From assembly GCA_023228995.1 (NCBI GenBank), contig JALOAD010000010.1, positions 1 through 64,000 of the forward strand: DNA of 64,000 nt. Direction: 5' to 3'. The position numbers were made by a program, and so were the translations under genes. Source of the DNA: Candidatus Muiribacterium halophilum (GTDB lineage: Bacteria; Muiribacteriota; Muiribacteriia; Muiribacteriales; Muiribacteriaceae). Every line of letters begins with the position of its first letter. Position 1 is the stretch's first letter. Of the stretch, positions 36,499-44,344 are shown piece by piece. The notes under the pieces were generated by a model. That model worked only from the letters and a program-made list of their open reading frames with translations, ran no database searches and was not told the DNA's origin.

Positions 36499-37665
36499 TT
36501 GAAAAGAATTTGTATTGTAGTACTTGATAGTGTTGGGGTTGGTTATCTTCCTGATGCTCATGAATATAATGATTTTGGAGCTAATACTCTTTTACATATA
36601 GATGAAAATACAAAGATGAATTTACCTAATATGGAAAAACTTGGTCTTGGTAATATTATAGATTTTAAAAATATAAAAAAAGAAGAAAATCCAACAGCAT
36701 GCTATGGTAAAATGGCTGAACTTTCAAAAGGTAAAGATACAATTACCGGACATTGGGAAATTGCTGGTATTGTACTTGAAAAACCTTTTCCAGTTTATGA
36801 AAACGGATTTCCAGAAGATATTATTAAAAAATTTGAAAAATTGACTGGAAAAAAAGTTATTGGAAATAAACCCGCAAGTGGTACAGAAATATTAAAAGAA
36901 CTTGGAGAAAAACATTTAAGTACAGGTGCTCTTATAGTTTATACATCAGCTGATAGTGTTTTTCAAATTGCAGCACATGAGAGTTTGATTCCTGTTGATG
37001 AACTTTATGATATTTGCATTAAAGCAAGAAAGCTTCTTACTGGTGAACATAGTGTTGGAAGAGTTATAGCAAGACCTTTTAATGGAAATAACAAAGATGA
37101 TTTTAAAAGAACACAAAATAGAAAAGATTTTCCTTTAAGACCTTATGAAAATATGCTTGAAAAATTAAAAGAAAACGGTCTTGATGTAATGGCTGTTGGC
37201 AAAATAGAAGATATATTTGCTGGTTACGGAATTACTTTATCATCTGGACATAATGATAATAATAAACATGGTGTAGATAATACTATTAAATTTTTAAAAG
37301 AAAAAAATAATGGTTTAATATTTACCAATCTTGTTGATTTTGACATGGTATATGGTCATAGAAATGATTTTAAAGGATATGCAAAAGCATTGGAAGAATT
37401 TGACTCTATGCTTCCAAAATTAATGAATAGTATGAAAGAAGACGATATTTTAATTATAACAGCAGATCATGGATGTGATCCTTTGTTTCCTGGAACAGAT
37501 CATACAAGAGAATATGTACCACTTATTGTTTATGGCAAAAATATAAAAAAAGGTGTAAATCTAGGAATTAGAAAAGGATTTAACGATATATCTGCAACTG
37601 TATTAGAATATTTTAATATTGAAAAAATTACCGGTGAGTCATTTCTCGGGGAGATAAATGTCTAA
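36499..37665 (+). CDS. deoB: Phosphopentomutase
   Basis: The 388-aa alkaline-phosphatase-superfamily enzyme has [54 protein letters not shown] and [10 protein letters not shown]. It converts deoxyribose-1-phosphate to deoxyribose-5-phosphate, the DeoC substrate, so it feeds the BMC. It has no encapsulation extension and is likely cytosolic. The TTG start has GGGAGGAG 4 nt upstream. Overlaps the next gene by 8 nt. Confidence 0.95.
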   Translation: MKRICIVVLDSVGVGYLPDAHEYNDFGANTLLHIDENTKMNLPNMEKLGLGNIIDFKNIKKEENPTACYGKMAELSKGKDTITGHWEIAGIVLEKPFPVYENGFPEDIIKKFEKLTGKKVIGNKPASGTEILKELGEKHLSTGALIVYTSADSVFQIAAHESLIPVDELYDICIKARKLLTGEHSVGRVIARPFNGNNKDDFKRTQNRKDFPLRPYENMLEKLKENGLDVMAVGKIEDIFAGYGITLSSGHNDNNKHGVDNTIKFLKEKNNGLIFTNLVDFDMVYGHRNDFKGYAKALEEFDSMLPKLMNSMKEDDILIITADHGCDPLFPGTDHTREYVPLIVYGKNIKKGVNLGIRKGFNDISATVLEYFNIEKITGESFLGEINV

Positions 37666-39775
37666 ATTTGATGAAGTTATCTTTAAATTAAATAGCCGAA
37701 ATATTAAAGAAAGAATTGAAGCAGTTACTGAACTTGGTGATTTAGGTGATCCTAGAGGTGTTGAATATCTTATAAATAATCTTCCTGAACTTCATTCAGA
37801 ATTGAGATTAAATATAATAAGAGCATTAAAAAAAATAAAAGATCCGTCAGCAAGTGGTCCACTTATAGTAGTTTATGATGAAACTCCTTCTCAGATAATA
37901 AGGCATGAGATAATAAATGCATTGCTTGCAATATGTGATGATCATTCTATAAACAAACTTATGCAGATTGTAAATGATATTACAGAAGAAATATATCTTC
38001 GTGTAACTATACTTAAAGAAATAACAAAATTTAGATTAAAAGATTCTTCTGATATAATTAATACTTCGGTTTCTTTGTTAAAAGATAAAAATGTAGAGAT
38101 TAGAAAAAATGCTCTTAATCTAATAAATGAGTATAGAGTTAGAAATATTCAAAATTATCTTTTCCCTCTTTTAAAAGAAGATGATATAGAAGTTAGAAAT
38201 AAAGCTCTTGTATATCTTTATAAAACCGAAGGCGAGGTAGTGATTAACAAAGTTATAAATATTCTTTCATCCAATCAAGTTGATAATAATGATAAAGCAA
38301 AGATAGTTGAGGTGCTTGGAAGTATTAGAGTTGAAAAAGTTGTTAATCTTCTTAAAAAACTAATTATATGTAATATTGAAATAATCAGAAAAAATGCTAT
38401 TTTTTCTCTAGTCCATACAGGCGAGAAGGGAATACATGAAGAAATTTCCAAAAGATTAAAAGATAATTCAGCAGAAGTTAGAAAAGCTGCACTTACAGCA
38501 CTTACTAATATCAAAGCTTCTATGTATGTAAAAAATATTATTCCATTAATAATGGATAAAGATGAAGGTGTTAGAACAGATGCAGTTTATGCTCTTAAAA
38601 ATCTTATCAATACAGTTGATCTTATTAAACTTGAACCTTTGATGAAAAATCCAAATCTAAATGTTGTAAGAGCTGTTCTTGAAGTATTTGCAGATAAAAA
38701 ATATGTACCAGCGGGTTTTTATGATTTAATTAATTCTCTTTATACTTCAGATGATGATATAATAAAAAAAGTTGTAATTCGTATTCTTGGTATTAATAAA
38801 GATAAAAAAGCTTTTGATAAACTACTTTTGCTTTTTTCAGGCGGAAGTGAAAATATAAAAATAGATATACTCTATAATCTCAAAGAGTTTAAAAGTCTTT
38901 ACACTGTGCTTATTCCATCACTTTTTGAAAAATATAAAGATGAGGATTCAGAAAAAATCAGAGCTGTTATGACTGATATAATTGCACTTGGTAATGATAG
39001 AGAAAGTGGTAAAATATTACTTTATATTGTTAAAAACGAGACAGATGGCCGAACCAAAAGTAATGCTGTTGAAGCATTAGAAAATTATGTTGATATAATT
39101 GATGAGGTAGATTTGGTAAATACAATAATGCCTTGTCTTAAAGATAGTAACAATAGGGTTAAAGCTAATGCTGCTAAAGCATTGTGGACACTTGGCGGGC
39201 TTAGAATGGTATCAATGCTTGAAGATATGCTTAGAAGCGAGGATAGATGGCAGAGAGCGAGTGCATGCTTTGTGCTTGGTGAGATTGCAGCTATTCAGGT
39301 TGTACCTGTGCTTAAAAGATGTCTTGATGATTCTGAGGATGTTGTAAGAGGAAATGCTGTAAAAGCACTTGCAAAATGTGGTGAATTTGATGTAGTGCAT
39401 GATTATATATCAAAATATAATTCAGAAACAGATGTTGTTAGGCAGGCTATTGTTTTTTCATGTAGATTTTTTAATAATGATGAAACTAAAGAATTTCTTG
39501 TTAATATGCTTGAAGAAAAAAATGCTAATATTTCAAAAGAAGCTGCTTATTCAATAAAATTCCTAATAAAAGAAGATATATATCTTGTTGAGAAAGTATC
39601 TTATAAGATTGAAAAACTTGATAAAGAAATTATAAAAATACTTGTTGACCCTATAGGAGACTCTCAGAGTTCATTTGCACTTGAACTACTCGAAAGATTA
39701 AGTTATTATGATGATATTGAGATATCTTCAAAAGCATCAAATATATTAAAAAAGGTAAATAAAGTTGCATTATAA
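37658..39775 (+). CDS. HEAT-repeat protein
   Basis: The 705-aa protein is built almost wholly from HEAT repeats (about 35-40 residues each), for example [46 protein letters not shown] and [15 protein letters not shown]. It has no signal peptide or catalytic motif. It is probably a cytoplasmic scaffold. It is coupled to deoB by an 8-nt overlap and to the next gene by 11 nt. Confidence 0.9.
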   Translation: MSKFDEVIFKLNSRNIKERIEAVTELGDLGDPRGVEYLINNLPELHSELRLNIIRALKKIKDPSASGPLIVVYDETPSQIIRHEIINALLAICDDHSINKLMQIVNDITEEIYLRVTILKEITKFRLKDSSDIINTSVSLLKDKNVEIRKNALNLINEYRVRNIQNYLFPLLKEDDIEVRNKALVYLYKTEGEVVINKVINILSSNQVDNNDKAKIVEVLGSIRVEKVVNLLKKLIICNIEIIRKNAIFSLVHTGEKGIHEEISKRLKDNSAEVRKAALTALTNIKASMYVKNIIPLIMDKDEGVRTDAVYALKNLINTVDLIKLEPLMKNPNLNVVRAVLEVFADKKYVPAGFYDLINSLYTSDDDIIKKVVIRILGINKDKKAFDKLLLLFSGGSENIKIDILYNLKEFKSLYTVLIPSLFEKYKDEDSEKIRAVMTDIIALGNDRESGKILLYIVKNETDGRTKSNAVEALENYVDIIDEVDLVNTIMPCLKDSNNRVKANAAKALWTLGGLRMVSMLEDMLRSEDRWQRASACFVLGEIAAIQVVPVLKRCLDDSEDVVRGNAVKALAKCGEFDVVHDYISKYNSETDVVRQAIVFSCRFFNNDETKEFLVNMLEEKNANISKEAAYSIKFLIKEDIYLVEKVSYKIEKLDKEIIKILVDPIGDSQSSFALELLERLSYYDDIEISSKASNILKKVNKVAL

Positions 39776-40538
39776 AAAAAATTTAATAATTAGTCTTGTA
39801 TTGATTGCCTCTGTAATTTCTATATCGTGTAAAAGAATTCCAGCACCATCAGGAAGAAACAGAGCTGTTGTATCAAAGACATCATCAGAATATTACACAA
39901 TATCAAAAGGAGATACTCTTTTTTCTATATCCAAGCAATTTAATGCGAGTATAGATTATCTTCAAAAAGTTAATAATATTAAAAATCCTAATTTCCTTCA
40001 TATAGGACAAAAAATTTATGTTGGAAAAAAAGAGATAAAGCTTGATAGCAGTGGAGATATAAAAAAAGATAAAAAAATAGTTTCTAATAATAAAAATACA
40101 AAAGTAACAAAAATAAATAAAGATAAACCTAATTCTAATGTTAATATAAAAAACTATAATGTAAAAGCATTTATAATAATGCCGTCCAACGGAGAAATTC
40201 TTTATAAATTCAATGATATGAAAAACGGTATAAGAGTTGAAGGTATTGAGATAAAAAATAACAAAGATACTTTTGTAAAAGCAACAGCTTCAGGTGATAT
40301 TGTTTATGTTGATGAAGATGAAAAAAATAAAATATTAATAATTGATCATAAAAATAATTTTTATACAGTTTATTCAGATTTAAAAAAAGTTACTGTTAAA
40401 ATGGGAGATATAGTTAAGGGTGGGGAAGTAATTGGAAGTACAGAACAGGGAAAAAGCTTTTATTTTGAGCTAAAAAGATTTCAAAATGAAAACAATCCTG
40501 TCGCTGTAAATCCTGATTTTTATATTTTGCAGAAATAA
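39765..40538 (+). CDS. LysM lipoprotein with degenerate LytM (M23) domain
   Basis: The 257-aa protein has a lipoprotein signal (VISISC), a LysM domain (YYTISKGDTLFSISKQF to LHIGQKIYVG, about 43-88), a Lys/Asn linker and an M23 peptidase-like domain (about 130-255). The M23 zinc ligands are lost: the HxH strand reads SFYFEL and the first His region reads EGIEIKNN. This is like NlpD/EnvC, which activate amidases. TTG 39765 is the only start giving a full signal peptide. Confidence 0.82.
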   Translation: MHYKKNLIISLVLIASVISISCKRIPAPSGRNRAVVSKTSSEYYTISKGDTLFSISKQFNASIDYLQKVNNIKNPNFLHIGQKIYVGKKEIKLDSSGDIKKDKKIVSNNKNTKVTKINKDKPNSNVNIKNYNVKAFIIMPSNGEILYKFNDMKNGIRVEGIEIKNNKDTFVKATASGDIVYVDEDEKNKILIIDHKNNFYTVYSDLKKVTVKMGDIVKGGEVIGSTEQGKSFYFELKRFQNENNPVAVNPDFYILQK

Positions 40539-40551
40539 AACGCATTATATT

Positions 40552-40580
40552 TTGACTAATATATGTTATTTTATTAATAT
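40552..40580 (+). promoter_or_regulatory. Sigma-70-type promoter
   Basis: TTGACT (40552-40557), 17 nt, TAATAT (40575-40580), identical in both hexamers to the promoter at 18294. It would drive the winged-helix gene, surE and the pseudopilins. Confidence 0.8.
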
Positions 40581-40611
40581 ATATTACAACAAATCCCGCA
40601 GGAGGTTACAA

Positions 40612-40839
40612 ATGTATAACATCGGTGAAATCTCAGGAGCTATATGGAAATATCTTTCTGAAAATGGAAAAGTACAGTATAAGAAGATGAGAGATGATGT
40701 AATGTCTTCATTTGATACTTTGCCAATGAAAGATAATAAATTTTCAATGGCTATTGGTTGGCTTGCAAAAGAAGGAAAGCTTAATTTTATCGAAGAAGGC
40801 GAAGGTAGAAGATACAGACTTTTTATTGAGTTGAGGTAA
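40612..40839 (+). CDS. Small winged helix-turn-helix protein (DUF2582-like)
   Basis: The 75-aa protein matches the small wHTH family of which many bacteria have one copy: IGEISGAIWKYLSENGKVQY, MAIGWLAKEGKLNF and RYRLFIE. Its role is unclear. AGGAGG precedes ATG 40612; the upstream in-frame ATG at 40552 lies inside the promoter and is rejected. Confidence 0.85.
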   Translation: MYNIGEISGAIWKYLSENGKVQYKKMRDDVMSSFDTLPMKDNKFSMAIGWLAKEGKLNFIEEGEGRRYRLFIELR

Positions 40840-40840
40840 A

Positions 40841-41602
40841 ATGAATTTTTTATTAGTTAACGATGATGGTATTAAAAGTAAGGGAATTGAATCGCTTGCA
40901 TGGGAATTATCAAAAAGAGGGAAAGTTTTTATTTTTTCTCCAGAAACGGAAAAAAGTGCAAGCGGTAGTGCTATGACTATCAATAATAGTATAATTATAA
41001 AAGAAAGTCATAATTTTCCTGTTAAAGTAGAAAAAGCATTTGTACTTGAGAATGGGTTTCCTGTTGATTGTGCAAAGACTGGAATTTTTGCTTTAAAAAA
41101 TAAATTTAATATTACTATCGACCTAATTGTATCGGGGATTAATCGGGGAGAAAATACTGGTATAGATCTTAGATATTCTGGAACTGTAGGTGCTGCATTT
41201 GATGGTATTGAAAAAAAAATTCCATCAATAGCTGTTTCGCTTGCATCTTATGATTTTGAAAATCCTAGATTTTTGAATGCTGCTGCTTTCACAGGGGACT
41301 TTATTGATAAAAACTATAATAAAATAAAGCACGGAAAATGGAAAGATTATTTGTTTAACATTAATTATCCAGATTGTGATAATGTCACAGAATATGAATT
41401 TACAAAACCAGCTGATTTTTATTATGAGGAATATTATGAAATCGAGGAATATTCCGAACATTTTAGGATGATGCTTAGAGGTAAAAGAATCTTTGATAGA
41501 GATTTTAACAAAGGAACTGATCTTTATGCTATTGAAAATGGAAAAGTCAGTATTTCTTTGATTAGACCGGAATATAAATATGACATACCTGAAAAATTTT
41601 AA
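40841..41602 (+). CDS. surE: 5'-nucleotidase SurE
   Basis: The 253-aa protein has the SurE metal site LLVNDDGI, then SPETEKSASGSAM, LIVSGINRGENTGID and YSGTVGAAFDG. It removes phosphate from nucleoside monophosphates. It could supply nucleosides that end up as deoxyribose-phosphate for the BMC, but no nucleoside phosphorylase is seen. It overlaps the next gene by 23 nt. Confidence 0.95.
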   Translation: MNFLLVNDDGIKSKGIESLAWELSKRGKVFIFSPETEKSASGSAMTINNSIIIKESHNFPVKVEKAFVLENGFPVDCAKTGIFALKNKFNITIDLIVSGINRGENTGIDLRYSGTVGAAFDGIEKKIPSIAVSLASYDFENPRFLNAAAFTGDFIDKNYNKIKHGKWKDYLFNINYPDCDNVTEYEFTKPADFYYEEYYEIEEYSEHFRMMLRGKRIFDRDFNKGTDLYAIENGKVSISLIRPEYKYDIPEKF

Positions 41603-41936
41603 AGGTTTTACTATAACTGAAATACTTTTAGTGATAGCTATAATATCAATTTTAGTGTTTTTTGCTATGATTGAATATAGTGGAAGTAAGTCACAGTTTG
41701 AAAAGAAAAAAGTTGAATCAGATCTTGCAAATATAAAAAAAGCAATGTCAATGTATGCAATTCAAAATGAAGGTGTTTTACCGACTGATTTTGTTACATT
41801 AAAAAATTCCGGTATAATCGAAAAAATCCCTGTAGACCCATGGGGTAAAAGATATCAGATTACAATAAAAAGCAATATAATTTATGTTGGTTCATATACT
41901 AATGGAACTGTCGAAGTTAATGTAGGAGCAAGATGA
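41580..41936 (+). CDS. Type II/IV pseudopilin 1 (GspG-like)
   Basis: The 118-aa protein has a prepilin leader cut before Phe in KGFTITEILLVIAIISILVFF, with Glu5 conserved, then a short globular part with IPVDPWGKRYQI as in GspG. It overlaps surE by 23 nt. Confidence 0.85.
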   Translation: MTYLKNFKGFTITEILLVIAIISILVFFAMIEYSGSKSQFEKKKVESDLANIKKAMSMYAIQNEGVLPTDFVTLKNSGIIEKIPVDPWGKRYQITIKSNIIYVGSYTNGTVEVNVGAR

Positions 41937-42376
41937 AAAATAAAGGTTTTACATTTATTGAATTAATGGTATCAATGGCAATAATAGCTGTTATTGTTTC
42001 TTTTGCTTTGCCATATTATACAGATTATGTAGATGAAGCTAAAACTAAAAAAACCTATATGAATCTTGATGCTTTTAAAAAGACTTTGGATTTATATAAA
42101 ATTGATGCTAATAATACTAGAAAACTTGAAAATAAGATGAGATATGATAATTGGCAAAATTATCCATATTCAAATAAAGATTTTAATTTAATAGATGTTG
42201 TTGAGTATAATTATGCAAGAGATCTTTCTAGATTTGTAAATGGTTGGGGTGAACCGTTTTCTATTATAAAAAGATATTCAGGTCCTAAATATTATTCTAT
42301 GTATGTAATTACTAATATTTATACAAACAATATTAAAATGACAAGAGAGGTGTTTATTGGTGTACAGGACAGATAA
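41933..42376 (+). CDS. Type II/IV pseudopilin 2
   Basis: The 147-aa protein has leader MKNKG and KGFTFIELMVSMAIIAVIV with Glu5. The globular part has no known family. It overlaps pseudopilins 1 and 3 (4 and 20 nt), so the three are made together. Confidence 0.85.
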   Translation: MKNKGFTFIELMVSMAIIAVIVSFALPYYTDYVDEAKTKKTYMNLDAFKKTLDLYKIDANNTRKLENKMRYDNWQNYPYSNKDFNLIDVVEYNYARDLSRFVNGWGEPFSIIKRYSGPKYYSMYVITNIYTNNIKMTREVFIGVQDR

Positions 42377-42719
42377 AGGTTTTACTCTTGTTGAAGTTCT
42401 TACTGTTTTACTTGTTGTTTCTATTTTAATAGCAGTTATGCTTCCATTTTTTGGTAATATTTCTGATAAAGTTAGAGCTTATAAAATGAAAATACAAATG
42501 GAAGATTTAAAAAAACAAGTTATTAAATACAATATGAAATACAATGAATTTCCAGATTCTCTTTCACAACTTCAGGGTGAATTTATTATTAAAGTACCTT
42601 TAAATCCTAGTGGGAAATTATTTTTTATTGAAAAAGATATTAACGGAGATTTTTTTATAAAAAGCGAATCCAATAATCCAGAATTTACATTTAAATTATT
42701 TATAGCTTCTGAAAATTAG
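42357..42719 (+). CDS. Type II/IV pseudopilin 3
   Basis: The 120-aa protein has KGFTLVEVLTVLLVVSILIAV with Glu5 and a short globular part including IKVPLNPSGKLFFIE, a degenerate GspG-like end. The start is TTG 42357 or GTG 42360; both suit the GAGAGG upstream. No assembly ATPase, platform protein or prepilin peptidase lies in the window. Confidence 0.83.
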   Translation: MVYRTDKGFTLVEVLTVLLVVSILIAVMLPFFGNISDKVRAYKMKIQMEDLKKQVIKYNMKYNEFPDSLSQLQGEFIIKVPLNPSGKLFFIEKDINGDFFIKSESNNPEFTFKLFIASEN

Positions 42720-42816
42720 TTTTTTAAATCTATATTGCTTTTAGCAAGATTTTGCCTAGTCATGTTATGATTTCGCCAAGATATATGCTTTGGGATATTA
42801 TGACTTCAGCATAGAT

Positions 42817-42880
42817 TGCTGACAAGTCAGCATTTTTGAGCTTCGCTCAAGTCTTAAACCTAGTTTTACTTGTAAAACTA
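42817..42880 (+). repeat. Hairpin cluster after the pseudopilins, with possible terminator
   Basis: TGCTGA-CAAG-TCAGCA (42818-42831 region) followed by TTTTT may end the pseudopilin transcript. Directly after come TTGAGC-TTC-GCTCAA (42836-42850) and a 9-bp palindrome TAGTTTTAC/GTAAAACTA (42861-42880). No gene is present from 42720 to 43123. Confidence 0.55.
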
Positions 42881-42900
42881 TATAGTGAGCAAAGCAAACC

Positions 42901-43048
42901 AGGCTGTTGAAAAACTAAAAAAATCAAAGATTGATACAAAATAGGGTCTGTGCCGAACTCTAAATTTAGCTTACATAGATCGGCCTGACCATGCTGTTTA
43001 TTTTTAAAGTTAATTTTGAAAAAAGAAAACTGCATTTTTCAACAGCCT
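42901..43048. mobile_element. MITE-like element, 148 bp with 14-bp terminal inverted repeats
   Basis: AGGCTGTTGAAAAA at 42901-42914 is repeated exactly as its reverse complement at 43035-43048. Ends reading GGCTGTTGAAAAA are common on insertion sequences. The interior holds no transposase, only a GC-richer imperfect hairpin (about 42947-42992, GGTC-GTGCCGA with TCGGCC-GACC). No target-site duplication is evident. It may be an old non-autonomous IS derivative. Confidence 0.6.
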
Positions 43049-43051
43049 CGA

Positions 43052-43107
43052 ACTATGATGTCAGACTGATATTATCAGTTTCTGACATCATAGTGCATTT
43101 ATGCACT
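43052..43107. repeat. Long hairpin plus overlapping short hairpin
   Basis: ACTATGATGTCAGA (43052-43065) pairs perfectly with 43081-43094, and an inner CTGATA/TATCAG stem extends it. AGTGCAT/ATGCACT (43092-43107) overlaps its 3' arm, so the two structures are mutually exclusive. It lies 17 nt past the 3' end of the minus-strand gene and may end transcription from either side. Confidence 0.7.
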
Positions 43108-43123
43108 TATAAACTATTTTTAT

Positions 43124-43774
43124 TTATTCTTTAATTTCAAATTCTTCTACGATATTTTTACCACTTTCATATATATTTTCAAGAAATTCTTCAATTAGAG
43201 GATTAGCTTTGAATAAAATTTTTTTCTCAAATAAATCAAGTCTGCTATAATAATCTTCTTCAGGTTCAGACCAAAATTCATAATATAATTTTAAACTCTC
43301 ATAAAAATCTCTATTAAAAAAATGATAAAGATTACTTTGAGTAAAATCACTATTTTCTTGTAATATTATTTTAGCATCTTCAAGTGAACTAGCATTCCTT
43401 GTTAATAAAAGGCATGTAGCAATCCCAATTTCGCCTTCAATAAGAGGAAGACTATTTGAAAAATATTCTTTAGCCACAGATATATTTTTTTTTCTAAGAT
43501 TAATTATACCAAATGCAAGATTTAACATTTTTTCATAAGTAGTATCAAGTTCTAAGGTTTTAAAAATATTTGTAATTTCTTCAGCCTTTTCATATTTATC
43601 ATCTTTTAAAAAGGAAAAAATTAAGTCAAGATTAGTTTCAATATAGTTTTTATCAATATAAACAGAAGAAACATCAGGTTTTTCATTTAATACATCACTT
43701 TTGTAAAAACAACCATGAAGCATTGAAAATAACATAATACAAATTATTAATATATCTCTTTTAATATTCCTCAT
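43124..43774 (-). CDS. TPR-like lipoprotein
   Basis: The 216-aa protein has a lipoprotein signal (IICIMLFSMLHGC) and a helical TPR-like body (DDKYEKAEEITNIFKTLELD, LNLAFGIINLRKKNISVAKEY). ATG 43774 is chosen since it gives the signal peptide; longer in-frame starts overlap the divergent gene. No good SD. No family is recognised. Confidence 0.7.
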   Translation of the reverse strand: MRNIKRDILIICIMLFSMLHGCFYKSDVLNEKPDVSSVYIDKNYIETNLDLIFSFLKDDKYEKAEEITNIFKTLELDTTYEKMLNLAFGIINLRKKNISVAKEYFSNSLPLIEGEIGIATCLLLTRNASSLEDAKIILQENSDFTQSNLYHFFNRDFYESLKLYYEFWSEPEEDYYSRLDLFEKKILFKANPLIEEFLENIYESGKNIVEEFEIKE

Positions 43775-43816
43775 ACTATATTTTTCGGAATATGTATTTA
43801 ATTTGTTTAAGTTTTG

Positions 43817-43825
43817 TGGTATTAT
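43817..43825 (+). promoter_or_regulatory. Extended -10 placed for a leaderless transcript
   Basis: TGGTATTAT is an extended -10. Its last base is 6 nt before the ATG at 43832, so transcription would begin at or within 1 nt of the start codon. The -35 (TTTAAT at 43797) is weak. Confidence 0.55.
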
Positions 43826-43831
43826 GAACCT

Positions 43832-44344
43832 ATGTTTCAGTTTATAAAATACCTTATACATAGAAAGACCATGGTCAGAGCTTTTGATATGCTCGATGAG
43901 CACAGGTTCAAAAAAGCTTATGATATTTTTATACATCTTATTGAAAATAAAAAAATGGATAATTTTTTTATTAATCTTAATATTGGTAGAGCTTTAACTG
44001 GTATGAAAAAATATGAAGAAGCAAGGAAATATTTTTTAAAATCTTATAATCAGTTTTCTCTTAATCCAGTTCCATTAAATGGAATAGCTCTTACTTATAT
44101 AAAACAAAAAAAATATGCTCATGCTTATAAATATATAAAAAAAGCAATTAATATCGATAAAATTCATCCTATATCAAATTATTATATGGGAATTGTTCTT
44201 ATCGGACTTGGTCATGCTGAAAGATCTCAGATTTATTTTGAAAAAGTGCTATCTGAAAAAAAAGATTTTCTCTATGCAAGAATGGCTTTATTTATTGAAA
44301 AAAACCTTAATCTTGAGACAGGAACGGATTTAGGTGAGTTCTAA
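43832..44344 (+). CDS. TPR protein, probably leaderless
   Basis: The 170-aa protein is made of TPR units (EHRFKKAYDIFIHLIEN, NLNIGRALTGMKKYEEARKYF, LNGIALTYIKQKKYAHAYKYI, YYMGIVLIGLGHAERSQIYF). No signal peptide. The ATG at 43832 lacks an SD but follows the -10 by 6 nt. It overlaps the giant protein gene by 11 nt and may act with it. Confidence 0.8.
   Translation: MFQFIKYLIHRKTMVRAFDMLDEHRFKKAYDIFIHLIENKKMDNFFINLNIGRALTGMKKYEEARKYFLKSYNQFSLNPVPLNGIALTYIKQKKYAHAYKYIKKAINIDKIHPISNYYMGIVLIGLGHAERSQIYFEKVLSEKKDFLYARMALFIEKNLNLETGTDLGEF

Noticed and set aside
42847-43035. 62-aa minus-strand frame within the MITE-like element
   Set aside because: It is read through the element's inverted repeats and internal hairpin; no SD and no recognisable domain.
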